DNA of 64,000 nucleotides from Bostrychus sinensis (Eukaryota; Chordata; Actinopteri; Gobiiformes; Eleotridae), in NCBI GenBank assembly GCA_020698575.1, contig CM036239.1, positions 14,002,263 through 14,066,262 of the forward strand, in the 5' to 3' direction. Below the pieces are notes generated by a model. It worked only from the letters and a program-made list of their open reading frames with translations. It was not told the origin of the DNA and did not search any database. The position numbers and the translations under genes were made by a program. Below are positions 53,944 through 64,000 of the stretch, piece by piece (the first letter of the stretch is position 1; every line of letters begins with the position of its first letter).

Positions 53944-54737
53944 AGATCAGTTACAGTAACACATAAAGCCCTCTTTTCTTTGCAGGAGAGAATCCAATGG
54001 ACTTAGTGACCAGTGGCTTAGTGGCTATGAACAACAGATGCTTATACAATTATTATTTAAATATACAGTCAGCCCCCAAATTATTTACATATAATGAACA
54101 TTGCATTTTGAAATGTTTCTATTCTAATACCAGTTTATATTGGGCCAAGTAGGGATGTGTGATACAGTCAAAAATCATAATGCCATAAAAATTATGGCAT
54201 TATGTATGGTATGTATGGTATATGTATTGTGTGGTTGTTGTTTTGTTTCACACCCCCAGTATGTTTTTTATTTATTTTTATTTTTTTACTGTAGCTCTAA
54301 TTTGAGTGTGTTCACTAGTAGCACATTTATTCAGATTGAAATCCTTATGGGTTTATGTTGTAAAGAAATAAGAATGCATTATAATTCTGGTCAAATTGCA
54401 AATTTTGTGTTGTTTTCGCAAACAAACAATCCAAATACAACATAAAAAATATGACAGTCTTACTAAAGTTCTTATAGCCAAATATCCAAATTCTCAAGGG
54501 TTGTACTGGAGCAAAACAAACAAAAATCCCAGGGGAAAATGCTTATGCAACTTTCCGTTTTGCCGACCGGTATTTGGAAAAAACATCATACAGGGGGAAA
54601 ATAGACAGCATTGGGTAGTAAAGAGAATATCCCTCAGCCCTAGTGCCATATTAGATTTTTAGCTTTTTAAGAAGCTATTCCAGTTTAAGCCCCTCATTTG
54701 TGGATCTTTGTATTAATATTTGCACATGAACCTAGAG

Positions 54738-55850
54738 CCGTGGTGTCAAACTCAGTTCATGGTTTGGGCTGAAATTAATAAATCAGAGTAGGTTGCGGGC
54801 TGAACATAACGTAAATAAAGAAATTACAGTTTAAAAGCGTACATTTAAATTGTATAATTTTAAAAGTTATTTTTGGACACTGTGTAATATGCTTTACAAA
54901 TTTCATAAAAATTGTATTTATATTTTAACCTAACAAACCTATCAGGTGCTGATATAATATTGTCTCACTTTTTAAAATTTGTTGACGGCAGCTTGTCTCA
55001 CACATTTTTAGTGCAGCCCTGCTCAAGGCCAGAAAACCACAAGCATCCAATATATCCAATACTAATAATAATATTTAAACACGTTTTATTACTGGTCTTG
55101 TAAAATGCTCAGTCCAGATTTTTTAGTAAGTATTTCCCATTTGTTGTCTTTTTCACACATTTGAGACCTGTTGCTGCTATCAAAGTCAAAATGAGCATTT
55201 ATTTTTTAAGAAGTGATAATATATTTTCATCTTGTGAATATATTTAATTTGCTTCTACCACTGCATTCTATTATTTTACACAGTGTCCCAACTTTTAGTT
55301 TGAGTCGATCATATTTCTGTGAACACAAGAGGACGCAGTCCTCAGAGACAACTGTCTCTGTCCAGAGCTGATCAGTGCTGTGTCCTCTGTGATAAAACGA
55401 GCTCACAGCAGCTTCACTTTGTGACTTTGCTTTAATAAACACACTCTGCTCTGCTGTGAGACCAGACTCCTTTACCTTCTGTAACTTCTGCTTTGTCCAG
55501 AACGTGTTTATATACTTTACTGAGCCAGTGGCCACATTAGCTCCACATTTAGCGCAGCTCTTGAGTCCACAGACAGTCTCTCTTCTTCCAAGTGGATTTA
55601 AAAGCCCTGCTCTCACGCTCATTTATTTCGGGGTATTCCGTGCGCGGTGCAGCTCTGTCAGAGACAAGTCACAGGGCAGCAGCAGCGGGGGAGGAGGCCG
55701 CGCTACGGAGCTGCTGCAGTGCATTATGGGACTCGTAGTTCGTAGTTGCGGTTAAAAACGCTATATAGCGATCTAAACCTATTAATAGATTTAGGCCTAA
55801 TCCTAATAGATTTAGGATTAGGCCCGTGGGCCGTATCTCTGACACCCCTG
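54738..55850. mobile_element. hAT-family transposon with perfect 8-bp target duplication
   Basis: The octamer acctagag occurs on both sides (54730-54737 and 55851-55858), the exact length made by hAT transposases. The ends are inverted: CCGTGGTGTCAAACTC at the left, and CAGGGGTGTCAGAGAT when the right end is reversed. The 1113-bp body contains a GC-rich right-hand part (55660-55740) and a minus-strand open frame of 131 codons (55622-55227, with a CGLKSCAKCG cysteine pattern). I do not recognise that frame as a full transposase, so the copy is either non-autonomous or a 5' fragment. The perfect duplication suggests a fairly recent insertion. Confidence 0.8.
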
Positions 55851-56410
55851 ACCTAGAGTTAAAGCAGGCCTAATAAGATCAGACAATCATTCACTAAAGC
55901 AATACATGCACTATTTTTAATCTAGTACTGAGAGTTCACACATATAAATGCAATTAAAAAGTTCTACTCACTACACTGAGATAGCAATTATTTTAATATA
56001 TGGCTATAACATGCAAAACAAAACATTATACTAGATGTTTTATAGAAAGATGTATTTACATAAACAAACTGTTCACAGATTTGCACAGATCTGTGTTAAA
56101 AACACCCCAAAACAAAACAAGGATTTGCACTTTTAAAGCAATGTAACTAGTGCCATTTCATTAACTAACAATTATTTATTAACTTTTTTGTTCAGTTAAC
56201 TGACATGGATTATAATTTATCAATGACATTACCTTAAAATAAGGTTTTCAGAAGAACAATTCAAACTTGTTTGTTGAGAGCAGTTGATTTACCATAAGTC
56301 AAATTTGAACACAAGTTGACTATTTTCATTTTTATGTTGATTAACTCAAGGATTTAAGAGATAAAAGTGCACCTGATACTTTGTGCTTTAAATAAATGCT
56401 GTCTGAGCCA

Positions 56411-57158
56411 CACTGTAAAAAAAAATCTGTAAATTTTACGGTAAAAAATTGGCAGCTGTGGTTGCCAGAATTCTACCGTAAAAACTACAAGAGGCCTGTA
56501 TTTCATTTTACAGTATAATTTTATCACAAATGTTGTTTTTACAGTTTTTGACTTGAGTTTTTATTATTATTTACTGCAAAATAAAGTTATTATCTTTAAA
56601 AAAAAAATAGGTTAATGTATATTTTACTTTGTGACTTATGTTTTAATCAACATTTACTGTAAAAGTTTAAGTTATTATCTTTAAAAAAAATAGGTTAATG
56701 TATATTTTACTTTGTGACTTACTGTTTTAATCAACATTTACTGTAAAATTTAAAGTTATTATCTTTAAAAAAAAATAGGTTAATGTATATTTTACTTTGT
56801 GACTTACGTTTTAATCAACATTTACTGTAAAATTTAAAGGTATTATCTTTAAAAAAAAATAGGTTAATGTATATTTTACTTTGTGACTTACGTTTTAATC
56901 AACATTTACTGTAAAATTTAAAGTTATCTTTTGAAAAGGTGTTAAGCTGTAATAAACACAGGCCTCGATTTTTTTTAACAGTGCTATACTGTATACGTTA
57001 CAAAAAACAAAACTAAAAAATACAATTTTGCCTTATTTTTAATATTACAGTTCATTACCATAACCAAAACAGCATCTTACCAATATATCAACTACGGTCT
57101 TTTACTGTTGAGATTTTACAGATTTTTACCCTGAAATCTACAGATATTTTTTACAGTG
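56411..57158. mobile_element. MITE with long termini (cactgtaaaaa...tttttacagtg) and internal tandem array
   Basis: The left end CACTGTAAAAAAAAATCTGT faces a right end that reads CACTGTAAAAAATATCTGTA when reversed; similarity continues inward through the ttttacggtaaaa / ggtaaaaatc words. This is a familiar fish MITE family, also showing the ggcagctgtggttgccagaa core. Inside, 56582-56930 consists of four near-identical units of about 84 bp plus a partial one. No coding capacity. Confidence 0.75.
56582..56930. repeat. 84-bp tandem repeat, about four copies
   Basis: The word gttattatcttt (variant gtattatcttt) recurs at about 56586, 56671, 56755 and 56839, and truncated at 56923, a constant spacing of 84-85 bp. 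Each unit includes an A8-A9 run, aggttaatgtatattttac, ttgtgactta and tcaacatttactgtaaaa. The units differ by only a few bases, so the expansion is recent. The array lies wholly inside the MITE. Confidence 0.9.
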
Positions 57159-59965
57159 CACTAATAAATGAGTAATTTATTACAGTTTTGGTCTGTTGCT
57201 TTGGTGCATTTCTCAGATCAAACTTAAATTTTCAAAACTCTTAAGTGCATTTCTAAAAGCACAATGTATTTATTGCAAAATCCTTAGTTGATCTCTCTAC
57301 AGTAAATAGTTCTGTCAGTGAAAATGTCTGAAAAGACCTTTGTGTCACTGTTTATGTACGCAGTTGCCAAAAACAGCTATGACTAGAGTTTTATAACGAT
57401 GACTGAAATTGGGCAACACTGCACTCCCCCTCTGTATCACACAGTTCACTGGAAAAATAAAGAACAGGGCTCATCTTGTTTGTAATGCCATTTAGACACC
57501 ATTTCATAGAGTTACAGAAAAGAATAGCTGCACTACTATATATTGAGCTAGATATTTATATGCATGTCATTTACTTTTTTTTTACATATAAGTACTTCCT
57601 GAGTGCATTTTTCAAAATATACTTTTAATTTACCTTCAAAGTGAGTTAGCAGCAGTAGGAATTGACAGTGTAAAAACAGCTGTACAAAATAATTTGCAAG
57701 GCAATGGTCTTTGTAAAAAAAACAAAAAAAACATTAGGAAACTGATTTTATGATTTGCAAATGTGACTTTAGTATTTGAAGGCTGAACAGTAGTTTTGAA
57801 AATGTAAGTTCTGATGTGAGAAATGTACCAAAGCAACTCTATAAGAGCGATTTTTTTAAATCACTAAAAATGTGATTATTCTTACTATGCAAATCTGTGA
57901 CTGACATTTTGATGAACAGACAACTAAATAAAGTTATGGTTAAGTTAAGTTTTTTGTCTCATTTAAAGCACCACTACACTTCTGACCTTTACTTGAAGAC
58001 TGAACAAGCTTAGCATCCTCTCCTATTGTTACTTTTCTGTAGCTGTCCATTGATGTAACTGTGATGTAAACAAATTAAAAATATTTTTTTGAATTTACCT
58101 AAATTTAAAACAGACGTAAACTATTGTCATAACATAAAGGTTAATTATGTGTCTACAATTAAAACAATTTTGATTATTGGTCACTCATACTAAACTATCA
58201 ACACTGGAGCAAATCAGGGCTATGGTTTGGTAACTTGTCTGTGAAAACAAAATTTGAATTGCATAGACTGGTTTGCACAGTGCTCAAAGTGATGGGAATG
58301 AAAGAATATCCATCTTTACAGCAGATCTTTGTACTGTAATCAGACTGTAATCAGACTGGCAAGGAAAATGATTGCTGACTCCTCTCTTGTCTTACACTCC
58401 CAGTGCGAGCTGTTGCCATCCAGGTGGCTTCCAACTACAAACAAGAAAAGATACCTGAATACATATAAGAATCATTCCCATATTGGTAATTAAGTATCCA
58501 AAATTTAGGACCTTGATGTTTCAGGGAGTTTGTGTTGCATTTAAAAGTCTTAGTCTATGTAATATATAATGTTTGTGTATGGTGGTGTGTGTGTACAGAC
58601 CTGTGGCAGCTTTGTGTTCAAGACAAATTCCTTTTGGGACAAACAGAGCAGTCTCGATCCTGATACTGATCAAAACACTGTAATATTTACATTACATTTA
58701 AATTGAGCAGTTGAGTAAATGCCTTAGTACAGGGGTGTCACAACTTTTTTTGCTGAGGGCCATATCCTGAAAAATATATGTGGAGGAGGGCCACTCATTA
58801 GCAAGTCCCATTCTGCTGCTCCCTGACTTTCAGAGGTTTCTGCACTGAATCATTCACACAATACTTTGGCATAAGTTTACTCTAGATGCACTCAGGGTAG
58901 CCCCAAAGTCTTAAAAGTATTAAAAAGGTATTGAATTTGATGTGGGTAAAATCAAGGCCTTAAAAGTATTAAATCTTATGGGCAAGTTTTAAATTCTGTT
59001 CATATTGGTCTTAAATTAAAAAAAGGGTCTTTTGGGTGTTTTTGGTAATATATAGATCAGTGAATAAATGCTTGCAAACTTTGACATTTATCAAATTAAT
59101 CACACAAATTATTGAGCAGTGAGATATCACATTCATGTTCAGTGCTTGTCCTTGTATTATTATAAATTATAATTATAGTATTATAATTATTATAATATTT
59201 TAAACTAATACATAAATTATAATAGAAGTACAGTATGTCTTATTTGCGAGTTGAAATTAGGCATTATCATAAATGGTTTAAAAATGCCTTTAGTTTGTAA
59301 GTTTCTGAAAGCGTTTGCTTTTGATCTACTGTTTATACAAGCTGCATAATTCTGCATAAATCACAATACTTTTACTGAAGAGCCTTTAACAGTGAAATGT
59401 ACGATTCAGTTTTAAAATTTCTAAATGCAGAACTTTTTTCCCTCTGAATTAGGCTTTAAAATAAAACACTTGAGTGTCAGAGAAGTACAAATATTTGTGT
59501 AAAATTCAATCCCTGCCACTGCAGTGCCACTAGGAGGCAATAGCCTTCTTCATGGTAGAAGATGAGGAGGTGAAAGAAGTCTATTCACATAGGGGCTGCT
59601 TCTAAAAGTTTGGATTATAGTCATGTGGGAAGCCTCTGTTGTGAGTCAGTTTTACAAGAAATCACTCTGACACTTCCTGGTTGAACTCCCGATGGATTTC
59701 ACAATAGATGCAGACATATTTTTTTAGGCACCATCACTTTCTGCACAGAGAGCAGTGGAGAGTACTGCTTGAAGAAGGGATGTTTATGTTGTTTTATTTC
59801 TTTAATGCTGTTGATCCTGACTCAGTTCACTTTGACTAAAATCTTGGATTATTTGTGTGAGTATTTTATGTATGTTAACTCGGTGTAATGTCCAATGCAT
59901 GCTAAAAGTAGTTATCTCTCTTCAGATAACGTGAGTGTTCAAGCTTTTTCCTAAAAGAAAGTATA

Positions 59966-62900
59966 ATGACAAGACTTCTCATAGGGATGTTACTAATCTT
60001 ACTGGTGTTCACAAAACATGGGACTGGACACAAAGAAGGTAAGTTCAGCATTGTTTATAGTTTTGAACTGACCACAATTGTAATTTTGTAATGATATTTT
60101 TGTGTCATTTTTTACTTTTCTATGAGTACTCACTGCCTCATTTAGACCACAGCACAGTAGTCAGGTTAATGTACGCTGACAGTTAACTCAATAAAGAAGC
60201 AAGGATTATCAAAGTGTTTACTTGAATTTACTATATACTATACTATACTATACTATACTATACTGTACTATACTTTACTATACTATACTGTACTATACTT
60301 TACTATACTATACTATACTATACTATACTATACTATACTATACTATACTATACTTTACTATACTATACTATACTGTACTATACTATACTATACTATACTA
60401 TACTATACTATACTTACTATACTATACTATACTATACTATACTATACTATACTATACTATACTGCACTTTACTGTGTTGTGCTTTATCTGTGTGTGTGTA
60501 TCTGTGTGTTCTGTTCTCATAGGTGACCTGCCGTGTGGCCCACAGAATATGATGCTCTCAAAAGTGAATCAGAGCCTTCAGGTCACATGGGATCACCACC
60601 CTTTATGTTTGTCTGTGAAGGACCTGATCTATGAGCTGGTGGTGCTTGTAGACAGCAAACAAGTGCACTATGTAAGAGGTTGGCTGAGTTTCTGTCCGTG
60701 CTTTGAAAGATAAAGTAAATCATTTGTTTGTTAAATGTTTAGGCAGAGGTTGCGGTGACGGCAGACCGCATAGGATCTAGTGACTTGTCATGGAGCTGGA
60801 TGTCCTCCCGGCCACTGGAATGCTCCTCTCATTCAGTCAGGATCAGGTCCCGAGACCAAAATCACACCAGTCCATGGACAGAAAAGACTATTCCAGGTGA
60901 ATGTTTTGCAGAAGTAGAAAATAACTACTGTAGCCTATATACTTTTACTTAGGTACATTTTCTAAAACAAATTTTTACTTACATTTTTAGGATAAAAAAA
61001 AACTACATTTTTGGATTAGGGTACTAATCCAAGGGTAAACCCATGCAGTAGAATGAGTATTAGTAGCAATGGTAAAAGTTGTAGCATGTAGTTCAGTTGT
61101 TGTAATTGTAGTACAAAATGATTGTACAGAATGATATAAAACTAATAGTAATAGCAGTAGCGCTAGTAATATCAATAGTAGTAGCAGTAGTACTTATAGT
61201 AGTAGTAGCAGTGTTTGGTAGTAGTAATAATAGTAGCAATAATAGCAGCAGTAGTAGTAGTTGTAGTAAAATGTTTTACTTTTATTAAGTAACAATTTGC
61301 TCCTTGTCTTTTATTGCTACTCACGTGATTACCAGTGACTCTATCTTGATACTCATATCTCGCCAGGCCCAGAAACCTCGAAGGAGATAGAGATTTTTCC
61401 TCAGGATTATGTATTTGAGGTGGGCAGCAGAGCCACTTTCTGCTGCATTATTCCACAGGGTGAAACCTTCAGTACTTCAGCAATGTTTATAGGACAACTA
61501 CAATAATACTCCGTTCAACACTTCCAAGATCAACAATCATATGTATGAGCTGACTGTGGACTTACTTTTTCCAACGCTTCAATCTCAAGCTAATGTTAAA
61601 TGTCAAACACAAACTTCAGATGCTGGGGCCTGTGCAGTTGTTGGCTTGTGAGTATGACATTTTAAACAAAATCAAAATAACGTCAATAAAGTCTAGAAAG
61701 ATGATTAACTTGTGTTGTCTTTAGACCCGCCTTCTGACAGTAACCTTGAGTGCCAAACTCGAGATTTCCAGTCAATCGAATGTCTTTGGACAGCTGGACC
61801 TGAACTCCTGGGCTCAAGTACACGCTACAAGCTGCTTGAACAGTGACGTTTGACATTGCTTGCTAGTATTGAAGTTGCTTCTGTCTCCAAAATAACATCT
61901 TTTATTGTCTTGGTGTTTACTTTATAGATCATGTACAGGTCAGCCTAAGGGCAATTGTTCCCAAAAGGTCAATGTGGAGTCTGGTGAGAGGAACTGGACA
62001 TTAACTGCACAAAATGCCCTTGGGACCACTGAGCTTACATTTGAAGCTGATCTAACAAAGAGAGGTATTGTTTATAAAGTCTCACAATTTCAATTACATA
62101 TTTTCAACTTAACCATTTGATAAAACTAAAATTATCTTTCAGTGTACATGTATGCACCAGAGGGAGTGACAAACTCTGTTGTCAACTCCAGAAATGTAAG
62201 TCTAAAATGGACATGGACAATCCCACGGTACGACCATCTCAATCTGACGTGCCAGTTAAATCTTACTGCTGAAATGACTCATAATATCCTAGTAAGTTTA
62301 AAAAAATAATAGTTTTATGTGAAAGACTGAATTAATTGTACACATTTTGATGTTACTCCTTCTTGTTTTTGTTACAGTATGAAAAAAATGGCATTGGCCT
62401 TAAGTTGGTTGTGTTAAATGGCCTTATACCAAACTCCAGTTACACTGCAATGGTAAGATGTAAAACAGTATCAGATTTCCAGAAATGGGGAGACTGGAGC
62501 CAATCTACTGCATTTTACACAAAAGGCGAAAGTAAGTTCTTTACAAAGTATATCATTTAAAGCTAATTCACTTAGAAATGACATACAGTATCTATTTGCC
62601 CCACAGTTCCTGATGCTCTGGATGTATGGATGCACAAAGAGAAACAACAAACTGTAATCAAATGGAAAGTAAGTTAGATTTGACCAGATTTTACCTGTGT
62701 TTTTTTTTTTAATCAACTCTTGTCTAAGTGCTGTGGTTACATTCGTAGATGCTAGAGCACCACCAAAGCCACGGCCGTATCATAGACTATGAAGTGTCCT
62801 GGATAGACTCAGCACAGAAAGGACAAGAGAATAAACATCAAGTCATTCATCCCAATCATAGCATCGCACTCAACCTCAATGCTTTTCAAGAGTATATTGT

Positions 62901-63956
62901 CCAAGTGACAGCCAGAAATCTATATGGTAGCTCCTCCCCTTCACGCATCACTGTTTCCAGCCAGACTCAAGGTATAATGCAAATTAGGCCGTATTTACAA
63001 TATTGCCCTGTATTGTCACAGTAATTTATTAATTTGTTTATTTTTTTTTAGTTAGTTAGTTTATTAGTTTAATTAGTTTATTTTTTGTGCGTTGTTTTTA
63101 GAAGAATCCAAAGTTAACATGTCTAAGATTAGTGGCATTAGTGGTGGCTTCAGTCTGTCCTGGTCTGCCAGCCCTGATGCCAGCTGTGGCTACATTGTGG
63201 ATTGGTGTCCAGCCTCAGGAGAATGCAGCGTGGATTGGCTCAAAGTGCCTCCCACTAACACAAGTGCAAGCATAGACCCAAGTATGTGTTTTATTATGGC
63301 CCATACAGTACACGTTAAAACTGTTTCGATGAAAGGACTCACTATTATTATATTTCTGTGTACTATTACAGAAAACTTCAAAGATGGTGTGAGATACATA
63401 TTGTCTGTATACAGCTGCACAGGGGAAGCTCCAGTTCTGCTACAGAGAAGAGAAGGCTATGTGAAGGAGAAAAGTAAGAGTTTGTTAAATAATATTGCTA
63501 TGTCATTCATGTATTTTGTTACTTTGGGTGTAAACTGTGTCATGCTCTCTCAGCAATACCAGATGGCCTGTTTAAAAACCTAAGATGGCAGCCACACGGG
63601 TCAAATGTGGAGATATCATGGGACCGCATTGCTTTAACACAACAGAATGCTTTTATTGGAGGCTATGTGCTGTACTGTACACACGACACTGGAGTCCTCA
63701 AGGTTACCACAGGTTAACACACCTGTGTTTCAATAGGAATGCAGGCTAAATGAGCGGCTAATTTACTGTATTTTTACTCAGACGGTGTACACATCAACAT
63801 ATCTAGACTCTCTTTGTTTTTGCACAGATGATCCTGAGGCCACGACCTTGGCCGCAAGAAACCTTAATATTACTTCATACCAATTTACCGTCAAAGCCGT
63901 TACCACGGTTGGAGAATGTGGCACTACAACAATTCACGCCACTTTGAATTTACCAA
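59966..63956 (+). CDS. LIFR/OSMR-like gp130-family cytokine receptor, 5' part (cut by window; frame disruptions)
   Basis: A type I cytokine receptor extracellular region. Exons: 59966-60038 (signal peptide MTRLLIGMLLILLVFTKHG), 60523-60671, 60743-60896 (SPWTEK box), 61367-61647 (Ig-like), 61725-61842, 61928-62064, 62143-62291, 62378-62531 (GDWSQS, the WSXWS box), 62607-62668, 62749-62971, 63102-63281 (GGFSLSW, GYIVDWC), 63372-63473, 63554-63712, 63828-63956. The fibronectin block GGFSLSW ... GYIVDWC ... DGVRY is shared by LIFR and OSMR, and OSMR lies beside RICTOR in human, so I cannot choose between them. The transmembrane and cytoplasmic parts lie beyond the window. The 61367-61647 exon is not in one frame: an apparent extra base near 61488 and another at its donor (61646-61647). 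All other exons splice in phase. Either a pseudogene, sequencing errors, or unusual splicing. Confidence 0.8.
60229..60468. repeat. Pentanucleotide (TATAC)n microsatellite in receptor intron 1
   Basis: About 240 bp of nearly uninterrupted 5-bp units (ctata / actat), with occasional tactt and tactg variants. Because 5 is not a multiple of 3 the array stays open in some frames and produces a meaningless Tyr/Leu/Ile-rich ORF. It lies between exon 1 (ends 60038) and exon 2 (starts 60523). Confidence 0.97.
61140..61268. repeat. Interrupted (AGT)n trinucleotide tract
   Basis: Imperfect repeats of agtagtagc/aatagtagc type between receptor exons 3 and 4. Simple-sequence DNA, no coding role. Confidence 0.85.
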
Positions 63957-64000
63957 GTATGTAATATTATCCTTGAATAAGTTATCTTTAATATAAATGC

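Larger units (their letters stand above)
53944..59965. other. Gene-free, transposon-rich interval between rictor and the cytokine receptor gene
   Basis: The rictor 3' UTR presumably occupies the first few hundred bases. Listed separately are a 1.1-kb hAT element (54738-55850) and a MITE with an internal tandem array (56411-57158). A further fragment with a hAT-type left end (caggggtgtcacaacttttt, from 58732) is seen without a matching right end, and 59157-59225 is an AT palindromic stretch built from attataatta words. The segment just before 59966 must hold the receptor's promoter and 5' UTR, but I cannot place them. Confidence 0.45.

Noticed and set aside
60222..60713. 163-codon open frame rich in Tyr, Leu and Ile
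   Set aside because: It is produced by the pentanucleotide TATAC repeat in intron 1 and then runs into true exon 2; it is not a protein.

Overview
This is a vertebrate nuclear window and almost certainly comes from a ray-finned (teleost) fish. The genes are split into many small exons with GT-AG introns, mostly 80-1000 bp long. The proteins align nearly end to end with human orthologues. The non-coding DNA is rich in fish-type repeats: Tc1 and hAT DNA transposons, MITEs, RTE-like, L2-like and REL-endonuclease LINEs, and a tRNA-derived SINE. I cannot name the species. There is no bacterial-style content: no operons, CRISPR arrays or phage. Exon coordinates were assembled by hand from splice sites, reading phase and family knowledge. 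For the six complete genes the exon lengths sum to an intact reading frame.

Layout: 1-3661 is probable scai 3' UTR or downstream DNA. scai (minus) has coding exons 3662-11335 and a 5' exon at 12371-~12650. ppp6c (minus) is at 13415-15712. A dead REL-endonuclease LINE lies at 16323-~18270, and repeats fill 18.3-20.9 kb. mmp11 (plus) is at 20921-29142 and carries two opposed LINE remnants in intron 3. smarcb1 (minus) is at 31301-34276. A nest of DNA transposons lies at 34.9-37.1 kb. A Derlin-2/3 gene (minus) is at 37621-40095. rictor (plus, 38 exons) is at 41940-53943 with an antisense RTE element in intron 31. A transposon-rich, gene-free stretch at 54-60 kb holds a 1.1-kb hAT element and a MITE with an internal tandem array. 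Last is the 5' part of a LIFR/OSMR-type cytokine receptor (plus) from 59966, which runs off the window.

The gene order joins three blocks that are separate in human: SCAI-PPP6C (9q33), MMP11-SMARCB1-DERL3 (22q11) and RICTOR-OSMR/LIFR (5p13). The genes do not form one pathway. They cover transcriptional repression (scai), a PP2A-like phosphatase (ppp6c), a secreted metalloprotease (mmp11), SWI/SNF chromatin remodelling (smarcb1), ER-associated degradation (derlin), mTORC2 (rictor) and gp130-family cytokine signalling.

The most useful observations are these. Two one-base frame disruptions sit in one exon of the cytokine receptor. smarcb1 shows an exact 7-residue loss at the exon 2/3 junction. 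rictor appears to lack the S6K-type T1135 phosphosite. A 93-codon upstream ORF in scai ends 12 nt before the start codon and in frame with it. Several transposons sit inside one another, two of them with readable target-site duplications. I found no convincing wholly new biological system.
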